This document shows positions 7,871 through 16,501 of a stretch of DNA of 64,000 bases, in pieces. The notes below the pieces were generated by a model. The model ran no database searches and had not been told where the DNA came from. It saw only the letters and a program-made list of their open reading frames with translations. The stretch's first letter is position 1. Each line of letters begins with the position of its first letter. The translations under genes were made by a program, and so were the position numbers. This stretch comes from Pseudomonas frederiksbergensis (lineage in GTDB: Bacteria > Pseudomonadota > Gammaproteobacteria > Pseudomonadales > Pseudomonadaceae): positions 124,001-188,000 of the forward strand of contig NZ_MOBM01000020.1 in NCBI RefSeq assembly GCF_003732275.1, written 5' to 3'.

Positions 7871-9757
7871 ATGCTTTCCGCACACTCGAAGGCGCATGTG
7901 GATTGCGTCAGCCGTGTTTTGAAGAACGCAGCGCACCTGCCGCAACTGCCTGTGTCGGACTTGATATTGGACTCCTGGCGCCGCTCCATGGAGCAACACC
8001 ACCTGGACCCCGGCTCATTGCAAGGGCCACGGATCCTTTCGCAGAACGTGCTGCAGGAGTGTCGAGAACGCTCCGAACTGTTCCTGCGCATCGCCAGCGA
8101 AGAAGTCGCCCGCCTCCACGGTCGCGTGCGCGATGCCGACTACTGCGTGTTGCTCACCGATGCCCAGGGCCAGACCATCGACTACCGCGTGGAAACCTCG
8201 ATCCGTAATGACTGCCGCAAAGCCGGTCTGTACCTGGGCACCTGCTGGTCAGAAGGCGAGGAAGGCACCTGTGGGGTGGCCGCGGTGCTGACCGCACGAA
8301 CACCGGTCACGGTGCATAAGCGAGATCACTTCCGCGCCGCTTTTATCGGACTCACCTGCTCTGCAGCTCCAGTCTTTGACCCTCGGGGCGAACTGCTCGG
8401 GGTGCTTGATGTGTCCGCGGTGCGCTCTCCGGACGACCGCCGTTCGCAACACCTGATCCGGCAGATGGTGGTGCAGAGCGCACGGGAAATAGAGCAGGCG
8501 TTTTTCATGAATAGTGCCCAGGGTTACTGGGTACTGCGGGCCCACAACAGCCCGGGCTACGTCGACAGCCAACCCGATTACCTGTTCGCCTGGGACGATG
8601 ACGGACGACTGCAGGCGCTGAACCCCGCGGCACGGCAGTGGCTGTTGCGAAGCTTGGGTCAACTGCCGGAACACATCGACCAAGTGTTCGATCAGCAGTT
8701 ATTGCATCGGGCCAGGGACGAATCGCTCTGCCTGCTTCACGGCCAGGGTGGCCGTCATGCCTTGCATGGACGACTCAGCGCGCCACGGCGGATGAAACGC
8801 AACCCTGCGCACCGGGTGCTGTCACCCGCCGAACTCGACCCGCGACTGGAAGAAAGCCTGCGCCTTGCGGTGCGGGTCAAGGACCGTAATTTGCCGGTGC
8901 TGATCCAGGGCGAAACCGGTTCCGGCAAGGAAGTCTTCGCCCGCCAGCTGCACCAGGCCAGTCTGCGCCGTGAGCGACCTTTTATCGCAGTGAACTGCGC
9001 AGCGATTCCCGAAAACCTGATCGAAAGCGAGCTGTTTGGTTACGTGGCCGGCGCCTTCACCGGTGCTTCGAGCAAAGGCATGCAAGGTCTACTGGAACAG
9101 GCCGATGGCGGCACCCTGTTTCTCGACGAAATCGGCGATATGCCCCTGCCCTTGCAAACCCGCCTGTTGCGGGTTTTAGCCGAAGGCGAAGTGGCGCCCC
9201 TGGGGGCGTCACGAAGCAAAGCGATAGACATTCAGGTCGTCTGCGCGAGCCACCGCGATCTGGAAGCATTGGTGAGCTGCGGGGCATTTCGCGAGGACCT
9301 GTACTTTCGCCTCAGTGGCGCGCGGTTCCAATTGCCACCGTTGCGCGAACGCAGTGATCGACTGGCCTTGATCAACCGGATACTCGAAGAAGAATCGTCG
9401 GCCTGCGCAATGGAGATGCAATTGGGGAGCGCCGCACTGGAATGCCTGCTCGGCTATCGCTGGCCGGGCAATGTGCGCGAACTGCGGCACGTGCTGCGTT
9501 ACGCCTGCGCGGTGTGCGAGACCCACTTGATTCTGGTGAGTGACTTGCCCCAGCAACTGCTCGGCCATCGACTCAATGACCCGGCTTCAGCTGACACCGT
9601 GGAGCGCTGCGCCAGTCCGGAACGCCAGGCACTCATCGATGCCCTCGTGCGTCATCGCTGGAAACCCACCGCCGCAGCCAAGGCTTTGGGCATCTCCCGC
9701 GCAACGCTGTATCGACGGGTGCATCAACATGACATCGACATGCCTGGCAGAGGCTAA
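7871..9757 (+). CDS. acoR: Sigma-54-dependent acetoin catabolism activator
   Basis: A 628-residue enhancer-binding protein. The N-terminal 220 residues form a GAF-type sensory region. The central AAA+ domain has Walker A GETGSGKE (about residue 348), the sigma-54-contacting GAFTGA loop (about 394), and Walker B GGTLFLDEIGDMPL. The C-terminus has a Fis-type helix-turn-helix (KPTAAAKALGISRATLYRRV). There is no receiver domain, so it is probably controlled by ligand binding. It is divergent from acoXABC-bdh and separated by a region with an RpoN promoter and dyad sites, the standard AcoR arrangement. GGAG precedes the ATG. The inducer, acetoin or its breakdown product, is inferred from the family. 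Confidence 0.92.
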   Translation: MLSAHSKAHVDCVSRVLKNAAHLPQLPVSDLILDSWRRSMEQHHLDPGSLQGPRILSQNVLQECRERSELFLRIASEEVARLHGRVRDADYCVLLTDAQGQTIDYRVETSIRNDCRKAGLYLGTCWSEGEEGTCGVAAVLTARTPVTVHKRDHFRAAFIGLTCSAAPVFDPRGELLGVLDVSAVRSPDDRRSQHLIRQMVVQSAREIEQAFFMNSAQGYWVLRAHNSPGYVDSQPDYLFAWDDDGRLQALNPAARQWLLRSLGQLPEHIDQVFDQQLLHRARDESLCLLHGQGGRHALHGRLSAPRRMKRNPAHRVLSPAELDPRLEESLRLAVRVKDRNLPVLIQGETGSGKEVFARQLHQASLRRERPFIAVNCAAIPENLIESELFGYVAGAFTGASSKGMQGLLEQADGGTLFLDEIGDMPLPLQTRLLRVLAEGEVAPLGASRSKAIDIQVVCASHRDLEALVSCGAFREDLYFRLSGARFQLPPLRERSDRLALINRILEEESSACAMEMQLGSAALECLLGYRWPGNVRELRHVLRYACAVCETHLILVSDLPQQLLGHRLNDPASADTVERCASPERQALIDALVRHRWKPTAAAKALGISRATLYRRVHQHDIDMPGRG

Positions 9758-9865
9758 CCACAGCTTCATCCGGCGGCTCGCTGGACATCGGGCAGCATAC
9801 GGATGCCGGTCAAACATTTCGCCGCTACAATGCGCACCTTGACCGTGACAAGCCAGACTAAAAAA

Positions 9866-11866
9866 ATGTCCCTACCCAAACATCACCTGGAACTGCTCAG
9901 CCCCGCCCGCGACGTGGCCATTGCCCGCGAGGCCATCCTGCATGGCGCCGACGCCGTGTACATCGGGGGCCCGAGCTTTGGCGCCCGCCACAACGCCTGT
10001 AACGAGGTGAGTGATATCGCCCAATTGGTGGAATTCGCCCGTCGCTACCACGCCCGGGTGTTCACCACCATCAACACGATCCTGCACGACAACGAGCTGG
10101 AGCCGGCCCGCAAGCTGATCCACCAATTGTACGATGCCGGCGTCGATGCGCTGATCGTCCAGGACCTGGGCGTGATGGAGCTGGATATTCCGCCGATCGA
10201 GCTGCACGCCAGCACCCAGACCGACATCCGCACCCTGGCGCGGGCGAAGTTCCTCGACCAGGCCGGCTTCTCCCAATTGGTACTGGCCCGCGAGCTGAAC
10301 CTCCAGGAGATCCGCGCCATCGCCGATGAGACCGACGCGGCCATCGAATTTTTCATCCATGGTGCGTTGTGCGTGGCGTTCTCCGGTCAGTGCAACATCT
10401 CCCATGCGCAGACCGGTCGAAGCGCCAACCGAGGTGACTGCTCCCAGGCCTGCCGCCTTCCGTACACCCTCAAGGACGAAAAAGGCGCAGTGATCGCTTA
10501 CGAAAAACACCTGCTGTCGATGAAAGACAACAACCAGAGCGCCAACATCCGCGCTCTGGTGGAAGCCGGCGTGCGCTCGTTCAAGATCGAGGGGCGCTAC
10601 AAGGACATGGGCTATGTGAAGAACATCACCGCCTACTATCGCCAGCGCCTGGACGACGTCCTCGAAGACCGCCCGGACCTGGCCCGCGCTTCCAGCGGCC
10701 GCACCGCGCACTTCTTCGTGCCCGACCCGGAAAAGACCTTCCACCGCGGCAGCACCGACTACTTCGTCAGCGACCGCAAGATCGACATCGGCGCCTTCGA
10801 CACACCAACCTTCACCGGCCTGCCGGTGGGCGTGGTGGAGAAAGTCGGCAAGCGCGACCTGCTGGTGGTCACCCAAGAGCCGCTGTCCAATGGCGACGGC
10901 CTCAATGTGCTGGTCAAGCGCGAGGTGGTGGGCTGGCGTACCAACATTGCCGAGCCCAAGGGCGAGTTCGAAGAGGACGGTGAAAAGCGCTACCGCTACC
11001 GCGTCGAGCCCAACGAGATGCCGAAGGGGCTGCACCAGTTGCGGCCGAACCACCCGCTGAACCGTAACCTGGACCACAACTGGCAGCAGGCCCTGCTCAA
11101 GACCTCAGCCGAGCGCCGGGTGGGGGTTGCCTGGGTCGCTCGCCTGCGCGAGGATCGCCTGGAGTTGACCGCCATCAGTGAGGAAGATGTCAGCGTCAGT
11201 GTCGCCCTGGACGGTCCGTTCGGTCTGGCCAACAAGCCGGAACAGGCCCTGGAGCAACTGCACGACCTGCTCGGCCAACTGGGTACCACTCAGTATCACG
11301 CCACGGCTATCGAGCTGGATGCACCGCAGGCGTATTTCATCCCCAACTCGCAGCTCAAGGCCTTGCGCCGCGAAGTCATCGAAGCGTTGACCGCGGCCCG
11401 CATCAAAGCCCAGCCACGGGGTGGTCGCAAAGCCGAGACCGAGCCGCCTCCGGTGTACCCGGAGTCGCACCTGTCGTTCCTGGCCAACGTCTACAACCAG
11501 AAAGCCCGCGACTTCTATCACCGTCACGGCGTCAAGCTGATCGACGCGGCCTATGAGGCTCACGAGGAGACCGGCGAGGTGCCGGTGATGATCACCAAGC
11601 ACTGCCTGCGTTTCTCCTTCAACCTCTGCCCCAAGCAGGCCAAGGGTGTCACCGGCGTGCGCACCAAGGTCGCGCCGATGCAACTGGTGCATGGTGACGA
11701 GGTGCTGACGCTGAAGTTCGACTGCAAGCCTTGCGAGATGCACGTGATCGGCAAGATGAAGGGGCACATCCTCGACCTGCCGCAACCGGGCAGCGTGGTG
11801 CAGCAAGTCGTCGGTCACATCAGCCCTGAAGACCTGCTCAAGACCATCCCTCGCGCGCCCCACTGA
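9866..11866 (+). CDS. rlhA: U32 peptidase-family protein, RlhA-like 23S rRNA hydroxylation factor
   Basis: From the ATG at 9866 (MSLPKHHLELLSPARD) the protein is 666 residues. That is close to E. coli RlhA (YdcP, about 650) and much longer than TrhP (YegQ, about 450). The U32 signature region is clear: EFFIHGALCVAFSGQCN, then cysteines in GDCSQACRLPY, with a further conserved cysteine pair near the C-terminus (CKPCEMHVIG). RlhA is needed for C2501 hydroxylation of 23S rRNA, using a prephenate-dependent route. An upstream in-frame ATG at 9803 or 9830 is possible, but none has a good ribosome binding site. The paralogue TrhP is the alternative call. Confidence 0.78.
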   Translation: MSLPKHHLELLSPARDVAIAREAILHGADAVYIGGPSFGARHNACNEVSDIAQLVEFARRYHARVFTTINTILHDNELEPARKLIHQLYDAGVDALIVQDLGVMELDIPPIELHASTQTDIRTLARAKFLDQAGFSQLVLARELNLQEIRAIADETDAAIEFFIHGALCVAFSGQCNISHAQTGRSANRGDCSQACRLPYTLKDEKGAVIAYEKHLLSMKDNNQSANIRALVEAGVRSFKIEGRYKDMGYVKNITAYYRQRLDDVLEDRPDLARASSGRTAHFFVPDPEKTFHRGSTDYFVSDRKIDIGAFDTPTFTGLPVGVVEKVGKRDLLVVTQEPLSNGDGLNVLVKREVVGWRTNIAEPKGEFEEDGEKRYRYRVEPNEMPKGLHQLRPNHPLNRNLDHNWQQALLKTSAERRVGVAWVARLREDRLELTAISEEDVSVSVALDGPFGLANKPEQALEQLHDLLGQLGTTQYHATAIELDAPQAYFIPNSQLKALRREVIEALTAARIKAQPRGGRKAETEPPPVYPESHLSFLANVYNQKARDFYHRHGVKLIDAAYEAHEETGEVPVMITKHCLRFSFNLCPKQAKGVTGVRTKVAPMQLVHGDEVLTLKFDCKPCEMHVIGKMKGHILDLPQPGSVVQQVVGHISPEDLLKTIPRAPH

Positions 11867-11870
11867 GTGA

Positions 11871-11915
11871 CTTGCGAGCGCGCCGCTACGGCGTCGCGCT
11901 CGCTGCGCTCGCAAG
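11871..11915. repeat. REP-like hairpin after rlhA
   Basis: Ten-base perfect arms, CTTGCGAGCG and CGCTCGCAAG, flank a GC-rich centre starting 5 bp after the rlhA stop. It resembles Pseudomonas REP-type hairpins and could stabilise or end the rlhA transcript. There is no T-run. Confidence 0.6.
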
Positions 11916-11959
11916 ACGACTGAATGTTAAAAGTGTGACCAAGAGGGATTTGCAGGCAT

Positions 11960-11994
11960 AAAAAAACGCCGGGCCGGATCGGCGTTGGCGTTTT
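11960..11994 (-). terminator. Rho-independent terminator downstream of tRNA-Gln
   Basis: AACGCC and GGCGTT form a stem around a GC-rich loop, with a run of six or more T on the minus strand at the far side. It lies about 75 bp beyond the 3' end of the tRNA gene on the same strand. Confidence 0.7.
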
Positions 11995-12067
11995 CTGTAA
12001 AGACAATCATCCAGGACTTCCGCAATACCTGCCGGCGGAGGCCATACTTGGATGAGTATAAGGAAAA

Positions 12068-12142
12068 TGGCAGGGGCGGCTGGATTCGAACCAACGCATG
12101 GCAGGATCAAAACCTGCTGCCTTACCGCTTGGCGACGCCCCT
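12068..12142 (-). tRNA. tRNA-Gln (anticodon TTG)
   Basis: The reverse complement folds as a complete 75-nt tRNA. The acceptor arm AGGGGCG pairs with CGCCCCT, the D arm is GCCAAGCGGTAAGGC, and the anticodon stem-loop GCAGG-TTTTGAT-CCTGC carries TTG. The T arm has GGTTCGAATCC, and a discriminator G and a genomically encoded CCA close the 3' end. The sequence matches the Pseudomonas tRNA-Gln pattern apart from the first and last acceptor pair (A-T here). Confidence 0.95.
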
Positions 12143-12319
12143 GTATCTGTTGCGGCGAGTGCTCGGCACTCTCTTTCTGATTTGTCCTTGCGGACAAGCC
12201 CTGTAAGAGCCTCTGCAAGAACGGGCGGGAATTTATCAACTTTCGCTTCGCCTGGGAAGGCCAACGCAAAAATATATTTGTTTTAAAACAGATGCTTACT
12301 CCTGATCCTGGAGGGTGCC

Positions 12320-13432
12320 ATGGCAGCTGTTACCGATACACTGAAGCTGTTTCTCGCCGGCGATGTCATGACCGCCCGCGGCATCGACTCAATACTGCCG
12401 CATCCTGGCGATCCGCGGCTTTACGAAGATTACGTCAAGAATGCCGGCGTTTACGTCCGGCTGGCAGAAAGGCTCAATGGCCCGATTCCCCTCCCCGTCG
12501 ATTTCACCTACGTCTGGGGCGCTGCGCTGGATGAGCTTGAACTTCGCCAGCCACACGCACGCATCATCAATCTGGAAACTGCGGTGTCCCGCCGTGGACG
12601 ACCGGAGCAAAAGGGCATCAATTACCGCATGACCCCGGAGAACTTCCCGGCCATCAGTGCAGCCGGCATCGACTGCTGCGTGCTGGCCAACAACCATGTG
12701 CTGGACTGGGGGGCAACCGGCCTGGCCGATACGCTGGATACCTTGTCGAGCAGCGGCCTGTGCAGCGCCGGCGCCGGGCACAACCGGCAATCTGCCGAAG
12801 CGCCCGCCGTGCTGCCGCAGCCTGGCGGGCGGCGCTTGCTGGTGTTTGGCCTCGGCGCACCCGACAGTGGAATACCGCCGGACTGGGCCGCCACGGACAG
12901 GCGCGCGGGCGTCGCACGGCTGGAGGATCTGACTATGCAAAGCCTGCGTCCTGTGGCCGAACGAATTCTTGAGGGCAAAAAACCGGGGGATCTGGTGGTC
13001 GCCTCCATTCACTGGGGCGGCAACTGGGGGTTCGATATCCCGCGCGAGCAGGTCCGGTTCGCCCATGCCTTGATCGACGAGGCCGGAGTTGACGTGGTGC
13101 ATGGGCACTCCTCGCACCACATCAAGGGCATCGAGGTGTACCGCGAACGCCTGATTCTCTATGGCTGCGGTGATCTGCTGAACGATTACGAAGGCATCGA
13201 GGGCCACACAGATTTTCGCGGCGACCTGGGGCTTCTGTACTTTGCCTCGCTGGAACCGAGCGGGCATTTGCAGTCGCTGGACCTGATACCCACCCGCCTC
13301 TGTCGCTTTCGCATCTGTTGCGCCGAGGGGGATGACCGTCAATGGCTGCACGACACCCTTGCTCGCGAGTGCGCACGCTTGGGCAGCAGCATCCAGCCGG
13401 GTGCGAACAATGCCTTCGAGTTGCGTTGGTAG
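12320..13432 (+). CDS. CapA-family (PGA_cap) metallophosphatase-like protein
   Basis: A 370-residue protein with the CapA/PGA_cap motif series: LFLAGDVMTARGID near the N-terminus, INLETAVSRRG (about residue 80), VLANNHVLDWG (about 117), HWGGNWG (about 230) and VHGHSSHHIKGIEVY (about 260). These metal-binding Asp, Glu, Asn and His blocks define the family related to calcineurin-like phosphoesterases. There is no signal peptide or membrane segment. A GGAGG box lies just before the ATG. There are no capB/capC polyglutamate genes nearby, so a role in poly-gamma-glutamate synthesis is not supported here and the substrate is unknown. Confidence 0.8.
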   Translation: MAAVTDTLKLFLAGDVMTARGIDSILPHPGDPRLYEDYVKNAGVYVRLAERLNGPIPLPVDFTYVWGAALDELELRQPHARIINLETAVSRRGRPEQKGINYRMTPENFPAISAAGIDCCVLANNHVLDWGATGLADTLDTLSSSGLCSAGAGHNRQSAEAPAVLPQPGGRRLLVFGLGAPDSGIPPDWAATDRRAGVARLEDLTMQSLRPVAERILEGKKPGDLVVASIHWGGNWGFDIPREQVRFAHALIDEAGVDVVHGHSSHHIKGIEVYRERLILYGCGDLLNDYEGIEGHTDFRGDLGLLYFASLEPSGHLQSLDLIPTRLCRFRICCAEGDDRQWLHDTLARECARLGSSIQPGANNAFELRW

Positions 13433-13444
13433 GTGCCTACCTTT

Positions 13445-13559
13445 GTGGCGAGCGAGCTTGCTCGCGCCGGGCTGCGTAGCGGCCCCAAAAAATCTGATAA
13501 CAATTGCCGGTTTTTTATGAGTGCTACGCACTCAAGCGGGAGCAAGCTCCCTCGCCACA
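13445..13559. repeat. Inverted pair of Pseudomonas REP elements (BIME)
   Basis: GTGGCGAGCGAGCTTGCTCGC at the left and its near-complement GGGAGCAAGCTCCCTCGCCAC at the right bracket a short spacer. This is the usual Pseudomonas fluorescens-group REP pair and it occupies most of the gap between the CapA-like and M20 genes. The rest of that gap (13560-13746) holds only the upstream region of the peptidase gene. Confidence 0.85.
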
Positions 13560-13746
13560 GGGTCCTCACTGACTCACGAGGAAACCTTCCCGGTTTTTTC
13601 GTTTCTGCGTCGTTTTTGCATTTTTGTGCGACAGATTCCACTTCCGGGACTCCCGTACCACTCCCTCGTGGTGTTAGTTTGGAAAAGTTTCTGACTCATC
13701 AACCAGATATTTCTCACAAACTGCCTGCAAAGGAATGCCCCCAACA

Positions 13747-15486
13747 ATGGATTTCTCATTCAAGCACCTGGCCACGACAACCCTGATACTGGCCAGCCTT
13801 TCGTCGTTCACCACGTCAGCGCACGCCAACATCACCCCGCAACAGAGCGCGACCATCCTCAAGACCTTCAGTGACACATCGGTAACGGATTTCAGGCAGT
13901 TCCTGGGACGCCTGGCCAAGAGCGACCTTGCCAAAACCAACGACCTCGGCCCGGCAATCAGTGCCTTCCAGAGCAACAAGACGCTTTCCCCTGAACAGCA
14001 GAACGAAATCCATCGCCTGCTTGGCCTCTATGCACGGGTGAAGTACGGCAGTGCTGCCACCGAGACCCTGCGCGAGCTGGTGGCAATCCCGACCTTCCGC
14101 GTGGACGGTGTTGCTCAGCACGACAATCCCGAATTCATCAAGATCGCCGACAAGCTCAAGGGTCTTGCCCAGGCCTTCAATCTGAACTTTCGCAACATCG
14201 ACAACCGCGTCTATGAAATCTCCCTCGCAGGCAACGGCGACGAAGTCGTAGGCATTCACGCGCATGCCGATGTGGTGCCCGTAACGCCGGAGAACTGGGT
14301 CCTGAAAGACGGCACCCGACTCGATCCGTTCAAGGTCACCCTGGTCGGCGACCGCATGTATGGCCGGGGCACCGAGGATGACAAGAACGGCATTGTGGTG
14401 GCGCTCTACGCCATGAAGATCATCAAGGAAGAGAAGCTGCCGCTGGCGAGGAATTTCAAGCTGCTGGTAGACACCACCGAAGAAACCACCGGCGACGCCA
14501 TCCCCTATTACTTCGAACACAACCCGACACCCAACTACAACCTGGCGTTGGATGGCGGCTACCCGGTGGTGATTGCCGAGAAAGGCTACGGCACCGTCAT
14601 GGCGAACTTTGCCCGGCGTAACGCACAGGGCAAAGGCGCCGAAATCACTGCAATGACCGGCGGCCTGGCAACCAACCAGATTCCATCGACCTCGGTCGCC
14701 ACCCTGGTGACAGACAAACCCGCCGAATTGGCCGCCAGCCTGCAGAAAGCCGGTACTGATTATGCCAAGCGCAATGGCGGTAACTTCGAGGTGAGCGCCA
14801 AGGTCGTCGGCAAGGACGTCTTGCTGACGGTCACCGGCGTTTCCGCCCACTCCTCCGAGCCCGAGTCAGGCATCAACCCGGTGGCAAGGATGCTGGACTT
14901 CATCAACAGCCTCGACGGGAAGGTCGCGCTCAAGCACAACCACATTACCGACGCCGCCCGCTACGCCGCCGACAACTGGGGGCTGGACTACCTGGGTGGC
15001 AAATTGGGGGTCGGTTTTTCCGATGCGTTCATGGGTCCGCTGACCACCTCCCTGACCTATGTCGGGATGGATGAAAAAGCCTTCAAACTCGCAGTCAACC
15101 TGCGCGTGCCGAAGGGCAAATCCCCGGAAGTGCTCAAGACCGAAATCGCCGAAAAGCTGGGTGCCTGGAGCAACAAGACCCACATTGCGGTGGCCTTTGA
15201 CTACTCGATCGCCGAACCGATGCACCGCAACCCTGAGGGTGAATGGGTCAAGGCCCTGCTGGCCGTGTCCAGCGAAAACCTTGGCATGGAACACAAGTTT
15301 GGCACCTCTGCCGGCGCCACCTCGGTCCATGAGCTGCCCAATGGCGTGCAGTTCGGCCTGGCCAGGCCTGAACTCAAGTACACCGGCCACAACGACAACG
15401 AGTTCAAGACCGTCGACCAGTTCCTGCTGGACCTGCAGATCGTGACCGAAATGTTCGGGCGCATCGGGCAGTTGCCGAAACTCTGA
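13747..15486 (+). CDS. Exported M20-family dipeptidase
   Basis: A 579-residue peptidase. A signal peptide (hydrophobic core TTLILASLSSFTTSAHA) is followed by the M20 metal-binding blocks: HAHADVVPV, GRGTEDDKNG with the bridging Asp, and the general-base region DTTEETTG. The dimerisation/lid domain and a second catalytic part follow. Length and order fit PepV/Sapep-like dinuclear zinc dipeptidases, here sent to the periplasm. The start at 13747 was preferred to the ATG at 13735 because the AAGGA box is immediately against the first ATG but about 11 bp from the second. It is monocistronic, with a hairpin 12 bp after the stop. Confidence 0.85.
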   Translation: MDFSFKHLATTTLILASLSSFTTSAHANITPQQSATILKTFSDTSVTDFRQFLGRLAKSDLAKTNDLGPAISAFQSNKTLSPEQQNEIHRLLGLYARVKYGSAATETLRELVAIPTFRVDGVAQHDNPEFIKIADKLKGLAQAFNLNFRNIDNRVYEISLAGNGDEVVGIHAHADVVPVTPENWVLKDGTRLDPFKVTLVGDRMYGRGTEDDKNGIVVALYAMKIIKEEKLPLARNFKLLVDTTEETTGDAIPYYFEHNPTPNYNLALDGGYPVVIAEKGYGTVMANFARRNAQGKGAEITAMTGGLATNQIPSTSVATLVTDKPAELAASLQKAGTDYAKRNGGNFEVSAKVVGKDVLLTVTGVSAHSSEPESGINPVARMLDFINSLDGKVALKHNHITDAARYAADNWGLDYLGGKLGVGFSDAFMGPLTTSLTYVGMDEKAFKLAVNLRVPKGKSPEVLKTEIAEKLGAWSNKTHIAVAFDYSIAEPMHRNPEGEWVKALLAVSSENLGMEHKFGTSAGATSVHELPNGVQFGLARPELKYTGHNDNEFKTVDQFLLDLQIVTEMFGRIGQLPKL

Positions 15487-15497
15487 TCTCCCCTTTC

Positions 15498-15520
15498 GGA
15501 CCCGCTATTCTGGCGGGTCC
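15498..15520 (+). terminator. Hairpin terminator after the M20 peptidase gene
   Basis: GGACCCGC and GCGGGTCC pair around a short AT-rich loop, followed by ATTTCTAT. The T-tract is weak, so termination may be partial. Confidence 0.65.
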
Positions 15521-15591
15521 ATTTCTATGCGAATGGGCTGGATGGCCTTTAAACGTCAACCACCCCCATATCTCGTCGACAGGATCTCTTT

Positions 15592-16404
15592 ATGCCGCTG
15601 AGTTTTCATAAAATGCACGCCAATGGCGATGACTTCGTCATTGTGGATTCGCGAAATTTGACCCATCCAATGACAAGTACCCTGGCTCGGCAAATGGGTG
15701 ATCGGCACCGGGGAATCGGATTCAATCAACTCGCGGTGGTGCTCGATTGCGATGATGCAGTGGCGCGCTTGATGTTCTGGAATGCCGATGGCTCCACGCT
15801 GGATGTGTGTGGCAGCGCAACGCGGGGGGCCGCGGATTTGCTGATGCGCGAATCAAATACTACGTCGATAGCGCTACGAACCAACCGTGGCCTACACACG
15901 TGTGAACGAACCTCAACCGGTGCGATTTCCGTCAACATGGGGGAACCGCTTTTCGGCTGGTCGGACATTCCCCTGGCGCTGGAACTGGACACTGCTGTTT
16001 TACCACTGGCGGGTGGCCCAGCAGCTACCAGCATGGGCAATCCGCACTGCACCTATTTTGTGGATGACCTGACAGCTGTTGATATAGCGACCCTCGGACC
16101 GACCATTGAAACCAACCCTCTATTCCCCCTCAAGACGAATGTGCATTTCGTCCAGATCATTAACCGAAAGCACATTCGGTTGCGCATTTGGGAGCGCGGG
16201 GGTGGTATTGCGCTCGGTTCCGGCTCCTGCTCTTGTGGCGCCGCTGTTAACGGAATTCGTCGTGGCTTGTTAGACCATTGCGTTGAGGTTGAATGTGATG
16301 GCGGAACCGTAACAGTTCAATGGGATGGCGTGGGGCCTGTCTTTCTCATCGGACCGGTAGAGGCAACGTTTTCGGGAACTGTTCACGACAGCCTCTCCTT
16401 GTGA
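15592..16404 (+). CDS. Divergent diaminopimelate epimerase-family protein (DapF paralogue)
   Basis: A 270-residue protein with the two-lobed DapF plan. Block one (HKMHANGDDFVIVDS) and the first catalytic cysteine, Cys73 in DVCGSATRG, are conserved. In the second active-site block, RIWERGGGIALGSGSCSCG, ungapped alignment to canonical ERGAGETQACGSGAC puts Ser210 where the second catalytic Cys should be. It also puts Ile206 in place of the conserved Glu, with a new Cys at 213. The standard two-cysteine racemisation chemistry may therefore be altered, or Cys213 may substitute. The gene has no lysA neighbour and looks less GC-biased than the surrounding genes, so it is unlikely to be the housekeeping dapF. 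It may act on another amino acid. Confidence 0.75.
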   Translation: MPLSFHKMHANGDDFVIVDSRNLTHPMTSTLARQMGDRHRGIGFNQLAVVLDCDDAVARLMFWNADGSTLDVCGSATRGAADLLMRESNTTSIALRTNRGLHTCERTSTGAISVNMGEPLFGWSDIPLALELDTAVLPLAGGPAATSMGNPHCTYFVDDLTAVDIATLGPTIETNPLFPLKTNVHFVQIINRKHIRLRIWERGGGIALGSGSCSCGAAVNGIRRGLLDHCVEVECDGGTVTVQWDGVGPVFLIGPVEATFSGTVHDSLSL

Positions 16405-16501
16405 TGAACCGGCGCCCCTCGCATAACTGACCTATTCTGAATCGACCGACAAAAGATCACCCTTTTGAGGTACCTGAACTCGTTACAGCAATGGAGGCTG
16501 G

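Noticed and set aside
10045..11914. Long minus-strand frames opposite the U32 gene (401 and 269 codons)
   Set aside because: They are antisense shadows of a GC-rich gene with clear family motifs; translations show low-complexity Val/Leu/Gly/Ala/Gln patterns and no domain.
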